A stretch of 36,939 nucleotides of DNA from Patescibacteria group bacterium (GTDB taxonomy: Bacteria; Patescibacteriota; Minisyncoccia; Phycocordibacterales; Zambryskibacteraceae): positions 1 through 36,939 of the forward strand of contig SCSN01000004.1 of the NCBI GenBank assembly GCA_004322205.1, written 5' to 3'. Every line of letters begins with the position of its first letter. The first letter of the stretch is position 1. The notes beneath the pieces were generated by a model. That model had not been told where the DNA came from and did not search any database. It saw only the letters and a program-made list of their open reading frames with translations. This document shows, piece by piece, positions 20,843 to 29,658 of the stretch. Position numbers and translations under genes: made by a program.

Positions 20843-23224
20843 CTACAAACCTTGCAAATCGGCGAGAGTGAGTTCAAGTGTTGAGCCGGGGCGTAATTTA
20901 CCGCCAATGATTTTATCGGCGACGACTTTCTCTACCGTATCTTGAATGGCACGATTGAGGGCGCGCGCTCCGAACTTCGGGTCGTTTCCCTTCTCGGCAA
21001 GAAACGAGAGGAGCGGGTCGTTTACGGCAAGGGTGATGCCGCGCTCCCGAAGCCGCCACTCGAGGCGCTTGAGAAGCAAACCCGCTACCTCTTTGAGCTC
21101 CCCGAGACGAAGCGGATGGAAAAAAACAATGGCATCAAAACGATTAAGGAGCTCCGCCTTGAAGATACCTTGAGAGATCATTGTATCTAGAATCTTTTCT
21201 CGATGGGCACTTGGATCTTGGCCGCGCTTGACGAGATCAAAAATCAAGTCACTGCCGGCATTCGAGGTAGCGATGATAATGAGATTGCGGGCATTGATTT
21301 TCCTGCCCGACGCGTCGGAAAACATCCCTTCATCAAGAATTTGCAAAAAGAGATCGAGGGCGAGCCGCTCCGTTTTCTCAAACTCATCAAGCAGAAGTAC
21401 TCCGTACGGCCGCTCACGCACGAGTGATGCGAGCACCCCCGGCTGGCGGCCGAGAGAGTCTCCTATGAGGCGCGAAAGAGCGTCGGCGCTCTCATATTCC
21501 GACATATCGAGGCGCGTCATCGCTCCCTCTGCGCCAAAGAAAATTTCGGAGAGCGCTTTGGCTGTTTCCGTTTTCCCAACACCTGTGGGGCCGAGAAAAA
21601 GAAATGAGCCGAGAGGACGGTTGGGATTGCCGACATGAGCGCGGGCGCGGCGCAGGGCGTTGCTAATCGCTCGGATAGCTTCATCCTGTCCGACAATGCG
21701 CTGGTGAAGATGCGCTTCAAGATTTTCAAGAAGCGCCGCGTCCGCCGAAGAAACACCGCCTGCCGGCACGCCGGTGCGCACCTCAACAATCGTTAGAACA
21801 TCATCAGGCATGAGCACCGCCTGTCTTTCTTCCCGCACCCTGACAATTGATTCTTCAAGAAGATCCTTGGCGGCATCGTAGAGAGGAGCAGAGACAAGGT
21901 ATTGAGCGGCGCCCCTCACGGCTTCCACCAAGGCCGGATAGGTGATAAAGACTCCCTCCCGGCTCTCAACAATCTCCACTTCTCCCTCAAGAAGAGAAAG
22001 GATCTCTTCCTCCGTTCCACCACGCACCATAACTACATCAAAGCGCTGCATCAGCTCCTGATTGCGTTCAATCAGGCGGTGGAAATCTTCCGTATTGCTT
22101 ACCGCCACGATGAAAATATCGGAGGAGCGCAGATAAGGATTCAAAATCTCAACAGCATTGACTTCAAGGGCCTCCGCCGCGGCGAGAAGAACCGGCAAAT
22201 CGGGAATGATAAGAACAATGTTGCCGGCTCTGTGTGCTTCGGCGAGAACTCTAGCAAGGGTGCGTTCAAATGCTTCTCTCGTAGCAAAGATGGTACAAAA
22301 ATCACCCGTTGCAAAAACAAGAAACCTTCTGCTGAATAGACGGGGGTTAGATTTGCGCCCCTCTGCCAGTCTTGCCAGTCGCTCAACTACCTCAATCTTC
22401 CCTGCACCCTCTTCGCCTACCAGAAGAGCGTTGCTTTCCGCGCTTTTTCCAAGAATTGTTTCGAGCGCCCTCATCTCTTCCTCGTGAAATGTCACCTCCG
22501 GCGGAAGCGTCTGGAGAAGAGGCGCACTTAGGCGCTCCAAAGTAAAGGCTCTGCCGTATGTCCAATGTTTGCCGACACCCTCAAAGCGAGCGAGGTTATC
22601 CGGATGCCACCAGCGCTCGCGATGAACTCGGCCCTGCCGCAGGCGGAGAACAAATCGGACACAGCGCAAAAAGAGATCTTCGGGGGTGGCGTGAGAAGAA
22701 AGAAAAGCAACGAATTCCGGGTAAGTTTGGAGAAGAGCTCGGAAATATACTTCGTCAAGAAGCTCTCTGTCGTCAACCGAAAATGTGCGTCGTTGGACAA
22801 TTTTCTTTGTTTGCGAAAGAAAGTACTGGCGCGAATCTTCGTCAATACCCAGGCGTTCAAGTATCTCGGAACCGAGAGAGGAGCGGAAGAAACCGAGAAG
22901 AGGATCCTGTCCGCTTCTAGAGACAAGCATCACAAGCTCAAGGGAATGAGACAGACGATGTCGCGATTCCTCAAAATAGAGGGAATAGAAATAAGCCTCC
23001 CAGAGAGCGAGTAGCAAAAAAACCACAAGAGAAAGAAAGAAGAGTCCCGAAAGCCGAGTGCTTGGTTCGGAGAAAACAATGCCAGAGGCAAGAGCAAATA
23101 GGATAAGAGAGAGGGCGAAGAAAATTTTGAGGAGGAACCGGCGCGTCTGGTGAGAAACAATATGCTCAAGAAAAGCGACTGGTCGCCAAGGAGAGAGCAT
23201 GTGTTCTAGATCGGCGAAGGTCAT
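20843..23224 (-). CDS. Membrane-anchored Clp-type AAA+ ATPase, degenerate first module
   Basis: This 793-residue protein resembles ClpB/ClpC but begins with two membrane helices (about 30-52 and 58-80) in place of a free N-domain. The first AAA module has GEEGAGKIE, lacking the Ser/Thr after the Walker lysine, and IIPDLP where Walker B DE is expected, so it probably does not hydrolyse ATP. The linker VEVRTGVPAGG is Clp-like. The second module is intact: GPTGVGKTETAKAL, VLLLDEFEKTE, IIATSNAGS sensor and FGARALNR. It likely remodels or unfolds proteins at the membrane. No M-domain or ClpP tripeptide loop was identified. Its start overlaps the upstream small membrane gene by 4 bp (ATGA). Confidence 0.88.
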   Translation of the reverse strand: MTFADLEHMLSPWRPVAFLEHIVSHQTRRFLLKIFFALSLILFALASGIVFSEPSTRLSGLFFLSLVVFLLLALWEAYFYSLYFEESRHRLSHSLELVMLVSRSGQDPLLGFFRSSLGSEILERLGIDEDSRQYFLSQTKKIVQRRTFSVDDRELLDEVYFRALLQTYPEFVAFLSSHATPEDLFLRCVRFVLRLRQGRVHRERWWHPDNLARFEGVGKHWTYGRAFTLERLSAPLLQTLPPEVTFHEEEMRALETILGKSAESNALLVGEEGAGKIEVVERLARLAEGRKSNPRLFSRRFLVFATGDFCTIFATREAFERTLARVLAEAHRAGNIVLIIPDLPVLLAAAEALEVNAVEILNPYLRSSDIFIVAVSNTEDFHRLIERNQELMQRFDVVMVRGGTEEEILSLLEGEVEIVESREGVFITYPALVEAVRGAAQYLVSAPLYDAAKDLLEESIVRVREERQAVLMPDDVLTIVEVRTGVPAGGVSSADAALLENLEAHLHQRIVGQDEAIRAISNALRRARAHVGNPNRPLGSFLFLGPTGVGKTETAKALSEIFFGAEGAMTRLDMSEYESADALSRLIGDSLGRQPGVLASLVRERPYGVLLLDEFEKTERLALDLFLQILDEGMFSDASGRKINARNLIIIATSNAGSDLIFDLVKRGQDPSAHREKILDTMISQGIFKAELLNRFDAIVFFHPLRLGELKEVAGLLLKRLEWRLRERGITLAVNDPLLSFLAEKGNDPKFGARALNRAIQDTVEKVVADKIIGGKLRPGSTLELTLADLQGL

Positions 23225-23607
23225 AGCAGTCGAATAAGACCGAGAGCAAAAAGAAAAAGAACGACCAGTGGGGCAACCAACCAGAGCAGGAAGAAGAGGG
23301 CGGTAAGGGCTAAAGCAGTGAGAAAGACAGCAAGTCCAAATAAAAGAGTTACGGAGCGGACCACAAAACCAACGAAGCGCAGAACACTGTTAATAATAAA
23401 AGTTTCGAACCACTGCCCCGGCTCAAGCCCTCGAGCGTAACCCTCGCTCATCCGCTCCCACGGTGCAAAGAGAGTTGTGATAAGAACAGAGAAAGAGAAA
23501 AAGTTACCGAGAAAAGCGAGGAGGTTGCGAAGATTTCGCGAGAGATCTCGAATGGCTAAGCTGTAATGCCAACCGACGTAGCGCGGAAGGATAGAAAGAA
23601 GTTCCAT
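23221..23607 (-). CDS. Small membrane protein coupled to the Clp-like ATPase
   Basis: This 128-residue protein has a hydrophobic segment at about 30-48, an amphipathic connection with PWERMSEGY, and a long hydrophobic C-terminal half (about 75-125) able to span twice. The family is not recognised. Its stop codon overlaps the ATG of the Clp-like gene, so the two are translationally coupled and the proteins may form one membrane complex. A TATAAT ends 6 nt before the ATG with no ribosome binding site, indicating a leaderless start of this pair even though ftsQ lies 21 bp upstream on the same strand. Confidence 0.75.
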   Translation of the reverse strand: MELLSILPRYVGWHYSLAIRDLSRNLRNLLAFLGNFFSFSVLITTLFAPWERMSEGYARGLEPGQWFETFIINSVLRFVGFVVRSVTLLFGLAVFLTALALTALFFLLWLVAPLVVLFLFALGLIRLL

Positions 23608-23628
23608 ACCAGTATTATACCCAATATC

Positions 23629-24468
23629 TCACGGTTGACTTCTATCTGTTTCGCCAGACTCTCTGTAAAAAACCTTATTACCGAAGCGAAGATCCAGAAC
23701 TGCGGCAGTGAGTTTACCACCATTCAACAGTCCCAGTTTCGGGTCGCTCAAGACCGACTCCAAATTCGAAAAGACTCGCTCGAGGTCGGCATTTGCTTCA
23801 AAAAGAATTTCACTTCCGGGCGCCACGGCAAGACGCACGTCACTCTCCGCCGTGAGAGTAAGCGTCTGCGGCTCAAGCCGAAGACCTTTCAGCCGCTCAA
23901 CCAGAGCGGCGAGGTTTGCAAAGAGCTTGCGCTCGATGGGATAGATTCCCAGTACTTTGCCGGGCAACTCTGAAATATAAACAAAGTAGAGCCTGGGCGG
24001 CACTTCCGCCACTGCGTCAAAAGCAAAGCCTTCCTTATCAATGAAATAGCACGATTGGGAAGACACTTCCCCGCCGCACCAGACTGCCGCCGGTTCACGC
24101 TCCTCGATAGAAAGAGTGAGCACATTGCGCCCAAGCTCGAGATCCACTGCAATGCGCGCAATGCGCGGGAACTGCTCTCTAATCTTTTTTTCGAGCGCTC
24201 CCTTCGGATAGAAGAAAATGTTGGCGCGAGAAAAAAGACGCGCGTAATTGCCGGCGAGAGCGGTTTGGGCTGTCGCTGCTATCGCCTCGCTTGTCACAAC
24301 CGAGTTGCCCGAGATCTCAACAGTGCGAATCTGCAAATACCGGTTCTGGGAAAAAAGCACCGGACCGCCCAAGAGAGCGATAAGAAACATGCCGCCGAAA
24401 GCGATTCTTTTGAGTAGCCGGAGCCGCTGCTTTCGTCGCAATTTTGGAGATCGGAGAAAAGCTCGCAT
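23629..24468 (-). CDS. ftsQ: FtsQ/DivIB-type cell-division protein
   Basis: The 279-residue bitopic protein has a basic cytoplasmic start (RSPKLRRKQRLRLLKR), one membrane helix (about 24-42), and a POTRA domain beginning LQIRTVEISGNSVVTSEAI. FtsQ-like beta-domain features follow (FPRIARIAVDLELGRNVLTLSIEEREPAAVW). FtsQ links early and late divisome proteins outside the membrane. Length matches the family. No ftsA or ftsZ lies nearby. A TATAAT touches the ATG directly, too close for that start, so transcription probably comes from further upstream, possibly from serS (76-bp gap). A lone Cys pair (WCGG, SQSCYF) is unusual for the family. Confidence 0.82.
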   Translation of the reverse strand: MRAFLRSPKLRRKQRLRLLKRIAFGGMFLIALLGGPVLFSQNRYLQIRTVEISGNSVVTSEAIAATAQTALAGNYARLFSRANIFFYPKGALEKKIREQFPRIARIAVDLELGRNVLTLSIEEREPAAVWCGGEVSSQSCYFIDKEGFAFDAVAEVPPRLYFVYISELPGKVLGIYPIERKLFANLAALVERLKGLRLEPQTLTLTAESDVRLAVAPGSEILFEANADLERVFSNLESVLSDPKLGLLNGGKLTAAVLDLRFGNKVFYRESGETDRSQP

Positions 24469-24544
24469 ATTATAGAACTTTTAGCCCTGGCGCTTTCGTC
24501 TTGGCCCCGACTTCCCGTCGGGATTTCCAGCTCGGATTACAACA

Positions 24545-25813
24545 TTAATTCTTTGTAATTTCCGTGCAACCATTTAGATAAGGAACGAGGGCTTTGGGAA
24601 TTTTCACGGAGCCGCTCGCGGTTTGATTGTTTTCAACAAGCGCAACTAATATTCTGGGAGTGGGGATAGCTGTATTGTTTAGAGAGTGGGCATAAGATTT
24701 TTTGCCGTTATCATCATATTTGATGTTAAAGCGTCGGGTCTGGAAATCGTGGTAGTAAGAGGAGCTGGCAATTTCTCGATATGCTTTTTGAGAAGGCAAC
24801 CAAAGTTCAATTTCATACTGTTTCACTTTGCTTGCCGACAAATCTCCACCGCAGATCACCAGCCGTCGATAAGGCAACCCAAGACTTTCAATAAACTCTT
24901 CGGTGCGGCGCGTTAGCTCTTCGTGCAGGCGTTCGCTTTCTTCATGTTTGGCTTCACAGAGCACTAGTTGTTCCAACTTGTAAAATTCGTGAACGCGGAT
25001 AAGCCCTTTGATGTCCTTGCCGTGGCTACCGGCTTCGCGCCGATAACAGGGAGAAAATGCAAGAAACTTTTTCGGCAACTCTTCTTTCTTCAGAACCTCG
25101 TCCGCATAGAAAGCCATCATCGGCACCTCGGCCGTGCCGGAGAGAAATTCATCGTCTTGAGTTTTAAATAAATCTTCGGCTTCGTTGGGTAAGTGTCCAG
25201 TGCCGTAGAAATGCTCCTTGCGTACGATGGCCGGAGTAATGACATGCTGCGCGCCATTGACAGAAAAAAAATCACGGGCATAGTTCCAAACCGCCCAACT
25301 CAAATCAGCGCCGGTATTTAAAAGAAAATAACCGCGAAAACCGTGAGCCTTGATACCGCGCTCAAAATCCACCATGTCCAAAAAGGTCATGAGTTCAACA
25401 TGGTCCTTGATCGGAAAATTGAAGGTGGGCTTTTCACCCCAGATTTTTAGTTCAACATTATCTTTCTCTCCATCGCCTTCCGGCACAGAAACGTCGGGGA
25501 TATTCGGCACCTGAAGCATGAGCGCCTGCCATTCCTTCATGAGCTCGCGGAGCTCGTTCTCCTCTTCCTGAAGCGACTCTTTGAGCGTTTTCATTTTCTC
25601 AATCCATTCAAGCTTCAAGGCAGAGTTTCTCTCGGCGGCAATTTTGAGACTAAACTCATTCTGTTCGCGGCGCCGCTCTTCCACACGCGCCAGTACCTCA
25701 CGCCGCTTGTCATCGAGAGTAATGAGCTTATCCACGTCAAACTTAATTCGCTTCTTGCGGGCGGCTTCAAGAATAAGATCTTTGTTTTCTCTAATGAATT
25801 TGATGTCTAACAT
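24545..25813 (-). CDS. serS: Seryl-tRNA synthetase
   Basis: This class II synthetase charges tRNA-Ser. The N-terminal long antiparallel coiled coil is seen at about 25-105 (KKRIKFDVDKLITLDDKR through ELRELMKEW). The catalytic core has TAEVPMMAFYADE, motif 2 (FSPCYRREAGSHGKDIKGLIR; quoted in part) with HEFYKLEQ, and motif 3-type residues near the end (NNTAIPTPRILVALVE). The segment REIASSSYYHDFQTRRFNI corresponds to the serine/ATP-binding EISSxSxxxDFQARR. At 422 residues it is complete. Start MLDIKFIREN is the family norm. The upstream gap contains an AGCTTTCTAG inverted repeat and no ribosome binding site. Confidence 0.95.
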   Translation of the reverse strand: MLDIKFIRENKDLILEAARKKRIKFDVDKLITLDDKRREVLARVEERRREQNEFSLKIAAERNSALKLEWIEKMKTLKESLQEEENELRELMKEWQALMLQVPNIPDVSVPEGDGEKDNVELKIWGEKPTFNFPIKDHVELMTFLDMVDFERGIKAHGFRGYFLLNTGADLSWAVWNYARDFFSVNGAQHVITPAIVRKEHFYGTGHLPNEAEDLFKTQDDEFLSGTAEVPMMAFYADEVLKKEELPKKFLAFSPCYRREAGSHGKDIKGLIRVHEFYKLEQLVLCEAKHEESERLHEELTRRTEEFIESLGLPYRRLVICGGDLSASKVKQYEIELWLPSQKAYREIASSSYYHDFQTRRFNIKYDDNGKKSYAHSLNNTAIPTPRILVALVENNQTASGSVKIPKALVPYLNGCTEITKN

Positions 25814-25817
25814 GAAT

Positions 25818-25857
25818 AGCTTTCTAGCTACTTAGCTTCACGAATTTCTAGAAAGCT
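25818..25857. repeat. Inverted repeat upstream of serS
   Basis: AGCTTTCTAG (25818-25827) and CTAGAAAGCT (25848-25857) are perfect 10-bp arms just before the serS start. Nearby AGCTTC/GAAGCT pairs add to it. In the serS mRNA this would fold into a leader hairpin if transcription starts upstream. Confidence 0.45.
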
Positions 25858-25919
25858 TTCTAAAAAACTAATGAAGCTTGATAAGCATAATACTAGCAGA
25901 AAATGCTAAAATTTGGCAT

Positions 25920-26783
25920 ATGTCATACACAATTCGGGAACTCAAAAATTCAGAATTTCCCCCCCTTCTCAAGGAAATTCCCGATCCGCCGAAAAAGCTC
26001 TTCTGCGCCGGCACGCTGCCTCCAGCCGAAAACAAAATCCTTTGCGTCGTCGGCTCGCGTAAAGGGAGCGACTACGGACGAGAGGTTTGCGAGCAGATGA
26101 TTGCGGGATTGCGCGGCTTTCCCATCACTATTGTCTCTGGTCTCGCCCTCGGAATTGACTCTCTCGCCCACCGCGCCGCCCTCGAGAGTGGCTTACAAAA
26201 TATCGCTATCCCCGGCTCGGGGCTTGATCCGAAAGTTCTTTATCCGAGCTCTCATATCCACCTAGCAGAAGAAATTATTGAAAAAGGAGGAGCTTTGCTC
26301 TCTGAATTTGAGAATGACTTTCGAGCCGCCCCATGGTCATTCCCGCAGAGAAACCGAATCATGGCGGGCATGAGTCATGCTGCTTTCATCGTTGAGGCAG
26401 AGGCACGCTCGGGCACTCTTATCACCGCCCGCCTTGCCGCGGACTACAACCGCGATGTACTCACCGTCCCCGGCTCGATTTTTTCTCCAAACTCGGAAGG
26501 TCCGAATATGCTCATCAAGCTCGGTGCCGTTCCTGTCACCTCCCCTGAAGATATTTTGAAAACTCTTGGATTTGAAGTTGTTGAGAGGCGCAAATTATAC
26601 GATTCGTATGAAAACCTGTCGCCCGAAGAGAAAAAAATAGTTGGACTTCTCACAAATCCCATGTCTCGCGATGAATTAATCCGCGCTCTCAACGTGCCGG
26701 CAAGCCAAGTCAATATGATTCTCTCTGCGATGGAAATAAAAGGACTTATAGCTGAATCAATGGGAGAAATCCGTCTAAACTAG
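25920..26783 (+). CDS. dprA: DNA-processing protein DprA
   Basis: DprA loads RecA on incoming single-stranded DNA during natural transformation. The Rossmann-like core shows CVVGSRKGSDYGREV, SGLALGIDSLAHRAALE, IPGSGLDPKVLYPSSH, PWSFPQRNRIMAGMSHAAFI, EARSGTLITA and TVPGSIFSPNSEGPNMLI. A C-terminal winged helix (about 230-287, LSPEEKKIVGLLTNPMSRDE) is present. I place the start at 25920 (287 aa). An extended -10, TGcTAAAAT, ends 7 nt before that ATG, so the mRNA would be leaderless, and residues before it are unlike the family. No other competence genes lie in the window. Confidence 0.95.
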   Translation: MSYTIRELKNSEFPPLLKEIPDPPKKLFCAGTLPPAENKILCVVGSRKGSDYGREVCEQMIAGLRGFPITIVSGLALGIDSLAHRAALESGLQNIAIPGSGLDPKVLYPSSHIHLAEEIIEKGGALLSEFENDFRAAPWSFPQRNRIMAGMSHAAFIVEAEARSGTLITARLAADYNRDVLTVPGSIFSPNSEGPNMLIKLGAVPVTSPEDILKTLGFEVVERRKLYDSYENLSPEEKKIVGLLTNPMSRDELIRALNVPASQVNMILSAMEIKGLIAESMGEIRLN

Positions 26784-26849
26784 CTTCCGGCTTCAAACCT
26801 CTGCAGGTTGCATTGAAAAAGTATTTATAGTACTAATTGATTCCAACAT

Positions 26850-29114
26850 ATGGCGGGAAAAGTTTTAATTGTTGAATCGCCGGCGAAAGCGAAGACAGTT
26901 TCAAAATATCTTGAAGGCGAGTATGAAGTGATCGCTAGTGTCGGTCATATCCGTGATCTGCCAAAAGGGAACAATGCCATCGACATCGAAGGCGGTTTCA
27001 TCCCTCACTATGAAATTGTCAAAGGTAAAGAAAAGGTAATAGAGAGCATCAAACGCCACGTTGCCAGAGCCGACGAAGTACTTCTTGCCACCGACCCCGA
27101 TCGCGAAGGAGAAGCAATTGCTTGGCACATCGCCCAAATCATCAAAGATGATTTGGGAAATTCAAAATCCCCTGCCCGTCCCCGCCTCGCCGGCAGGCAG
27201 GCGGCAGGCGGGAAAATTCAAAGCTCGAAAAGTAAGGGTCAAAAGATAAAGAGAATCACATATCACGAAATTACAAAAGAAGCTATTCAAGAAGCGCTGA
27301 AGCACCCACGTGACATAGATATAAATTTGAAAACAGCGCAAGAGGCCCGGAGAGTGCTTGATCGTTTGGTTGGCTATGACCTCTCGGGGCTTATCTGGAA
27401 GAAGGTGCGCTATGGATTATCCGCCGGCAGAGTGCAGTCCCCCGCCTTACGCATTCTTATGGAGCGGGAGCGCGAAATCCGCGCTTTCCTGCCGGAGGGA
27501 TTTTGGACGATCGCCGGGCAATTCAAAACCGAATCCGGCGACACCATTACCCTAACCTGTGAAGAAGAACCGCGTGACAAAAAAGAAGTTGATCGTATTG
27601 TTCGTGTCGGCAAGGCGAAACAGTGGTCAGTTGTTGATGTTAAGGAAACGGAAATAACGAGAGTTCCACGGGCGCCTTTCATTACCTCTACACTCCAGCA
27701 GGCCGCCAGTTCGCGGCTCGGTTTTTCACCCTCGCGCACTATGAGAATTGCCCAGCGGCTCTACGAAGCAGGGCTAATCACCTACATGCGAACGGATAGC
27801 ACAAGCTTAAGCGTCGCCGCTCAAAAGCACATTGCCGGGGTAATAGAGGAGAAGTTCGGAAAAGTAAATCTCTCCCCGCGAGTCTACAAAACCAAAAGCA
27901 AAACTGCCCAAGAGGCCCATGAAGCAATCCGCCCCACTGACGCTTCAAAGGAAGACGCCGGCGCAAACGAAGAGCAGAAGAAACTCTATAAGCTCATCTG
28001 GCAAAGGACAGTGGCCTCACAGATGGCAAATGCCAGAATTCTGCGCACCAAAGTCTCGGCAAACGTTACAAGCAAATCAATACCAGATTTTTCCGTCGTT
28101 GGTTCAAGAGTGCTCTTCGAAGGATGGCTCTCTGCAGACCCGCGAGCCAGACAGGAAGACATCGAACTTCCAAAACTTAAAGCGGGCGATCCGCTGACAC
28201 TTCTTTCTCTTGACTCCCAAGAGAAAGAAACGACCCCGCCACCGCGCTACTCCGAAGCCGGTCTCATCAAAGAGCTTGAAAAACGAGGCATCGGGCGCCC
28301 CTCGACATATGCCACTATCGTTGAGACGCTTGTGAACCGCGGTTATGTCACGAAAATTGAACGCTCACTCATGCCCACCGACACCGGCGATGTTGTCAGC
28401 TCGTTTCTGGAGAATAACTTCGCAAAGTACATCAGCGACTCCTTCACAGCCGAAATGGAAGACGAACTCGACGAGATTGCAGACGGCAAGCGTGAGTATG
28501 TTGCAACTTTGAAGAGTTTTTACGCGCCATTTTCCAAAGACGTTAAGGCTAAAGAAAAAATTGAAAAAATCACCACTTTGGGAGAGGCGGACAAAAAGTG
28601 GAAATGTCCAAAATGCGGGAGCGGTATGGTAATTAAACTCGGCCGCACCGGCAAATTCCTCTCCTGTGAGCGTTTCCCCGAATGCCACGGCGCGCGCACT
28701 ATTGACGGCGAGGCTCTCGATGGTCCCAAAGACACGGGTGAGGTTTGTCCTGAATGCGGCAAGGGTACGCTTGTTGAGCGCGACGGAAAATTCGGCAGAT
28801 TTATTGCCTGTTCCCGCTATCCCCGCTGCAAATACGTCAAACGAGACGAGGCAGAATTGGAAAAAATGAATACCGGAGTGAAATGCCCGCTCTGCGGCGA
28901 CGGTCTCATGATGGAACGGCGCGGGCGATACGGAGTGTTTTACTCGTGCAGCAATTATCCCAAATGCAAGAATGCCATAAAAGCAAAACCAACGGGACGC
29001 CTCTGCGACCTCTGCGGCTCGCTTATGATGCAAGGCACAAAGATCATACCAGAACGGTGCAGTAACAATAAATGTCTTAATTACAGACCAGATAAATTAG
29101 GCAAGCTGAAGTAG
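26850..29114 (+). CDS. topA: DNA topoisomerase I
   Basis: This type IA topoisomerase relaxes negative supercoils. The TOPRIM domain shows LIVESPAKAKTVSKYL and LATDPDREGEAIAWH. The active-site tyrosine lies in LITYMRTDSTSLS (about 313). Three C-terminal zinc fingers of the CPKCG...C type are followed by a fourth (CDLCG...CSNNKC). An extra segment of about 30 residues after AIAWHIAQI (DLGNSKSPARPRLAGRQAAG) is encoded by two adjacent palindromes. Past the TAG stop, 20 codons further in the same frame, a diverged second copy of the tail follows. There is no fused SWIB domain. The 66-bp gap after dprA carries a small AACCTctgcAGGTT hairpin. Confidence 0.96.
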   Translation: MAGKVLIVESPAKAKTVSKYLEGEYEVIASVGHIRDLPKGNNAIDIEGGFIPHYEIVKGKEKVIESIKRHVARADEVLLATDPDREGEAIAWHIAQIIKDDLGNSKSPARPRLAGRQAAGGKIQSSKSKGQKIKRITYHEITKEAIQEALKHPRDIDINLKTAQEARRVLDRLVGYDLSGLIWKKVRYGLSAGRVQSPALRILMEREREIRAFLPEGFWTIAGQFKTESGDTITLTCEEEPRDKKEVDRIVRVGKAKQWSVVDVKETEITRVPRAPFITSTLQQAASSRLGFSPSRTMRIAQRLYEAGLITYMRTDSTSLSVAAQKHIAGVIEEKFGKVNLSPRVYKTKSKTAQEAHEAIRPTDASKEDAGANEEQKKLYKLIWQRTVASQMANARILRTKVSANVTSKSIPDFSVVGSRVLFEGWLSADPRARQEDIELPKLKAGDPLTLLSLDSQEKETTPPPRYSEAGLIKELEKRGIGRPSTYATIVETLVNRGYVTKIERSLMPTDTGDVVSSFLENNFAKYISDSFTAEMEDELDEIADGKREYVATLKSFYAPFSKDVKAKEKIEKITTLGEADKKWKCPKCGSGMVIKLGRTGKFLSCERFPECHGARTIDGEALDGPKDTGEVCPECGKGTLVERDGKFGRFIACSRYPRCKYVKRDEAELEKMNTGVKCPLCGDGLMMERRGRYGVFYSCSNYPKCKNAIKAKPTGRLCDLCGSLMMQGTKIIPERCSNNKCLNYRPDKLGKLK
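27133..27212. repeat. Two palindromes inserted in frame in topA
   Basis: CCCAAATCATC-aaa-GATGATTTGGG (27133-27157) is a perfect 11-bp-arm hairpin. CCCGCCT...AGGCGGG (27181-27212), with inner GCC/GGC pairs, follows 23 bp later. Together they encode most of the segment absent from usual TopA proteins. Confidence 0.75.
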
Positions 29115-29255
29115 CGCCGCAGTCCCGTAGTCAGCTTTGCTGTACTACTGGGATTCGTTCTGCTACTGGGAGAAGGCACGAAAACAATACCGGAGAGATG
29201 TTCAAACAAAACTTGCATTAACCACAATCCGCACAAGGCCAAGAATAAGGAATAA
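29115..29255 (+). pseudogene. Diverged second copy of the topA C-terminal tail
   Basis: In the topA frame, 29175-29252 reads GTKTIPERCSNKTCINHNPH and ends at TAA 29253-29255. The real TopA tail reads GTKIIPERCSNNKCLNYRPD. The copy is 20 codons past the topA TAG and the frame between is open, so TAG readthrough would add a further CxxxxC tail. A palindromic repeat sits between the two copies. The copies differ at many silent and non-silent sites, so the event is old or came from a related gene. Confidence 0.7.
29123..29153. repeat. Palindromic repeat family 1, copy 2
   Basis: TCCCGTAGTCAGC-ttt-GCTGTACTACTGGGA forms a hairpin with two bulges between the two topA tails. It shares its core and the flank GGGATTCG/GGGATTTCG with the copy at 10793-10827. 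Confidence 0.6.
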
Positions 29256-29319
29256 CGAACAACTATAAGAACGGAATGACAATTTCGTTACCTGTGGAAT
29301 TACTTTTCTCTAAATAGAG

Positions 29320-29325
29320 TACAAT
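29320..29325 (+). promoter_or_regulatory. Probable -10 element of the 85-aa gene
   Basis: TACAAT lies 32 nt before the ATG. The -35 region (GGAATT at 18-bp spacing) is a poor match, so this is weaker than the other cassette promoters. Confidence 0.4.
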
Positions 29326-29356
29326 AGAACACGGACGCACCCCTTAAGGAGGTGAT

Positions 29357-29614
29357 ATGTTCTACACCTTGCCCGCTGTCACGAAGAGCCAGATTGCATG
29401 GTACATTAAAACCTTCGTGGGCCTCTCCGACGTCGAGAAGGCAGTTCTGCGAGACCACCACAACATCCCGCAGGAAGATGAGGCACTGCCGAAAGGCTAC
29501 GGCCGAGGAACGTTCTTGTACACCGCAACTCTGGCGGATCTCTGGCGGCGGGGGTTTCTATACGCACCCCATCCACAGCCCCTCAAGACAGGGACACCCG
29601 CTCGCTCGCCGTAA
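29357..29614 (+). CDS. Small hypothetical protein (orphan cassette gene)
   Basis: This 85-residue protein of unknown family begins MFYTLPAVTKSQIAWYIKTF. Its last third is Pro/Arg-rich (APHPQPLKTG). There is no signal or membrane helix. The start is certain in context: AAGGAGGTGAT, a full-length match to the 16S 3' end, precedes the ATG. Like the other cassette genes it stands alone and ends at a GC-rich terminator about 45 bp after the stop. The duplicated topA tail lies upstream. Confidence 0.7.
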   Translation: MFYTLPAVTKSQIAWYIKTFVGLSDVEKAVLRDHHNIPQEDEALPKGYGRGTFLYTATLADLWRRGFLYAPHPQPLKTGTPARSP

Positions 29615-29658
29615 CGGCAAGATAAGTCGGGGACATGCAAATGCAAAAGTGAGTCCTA

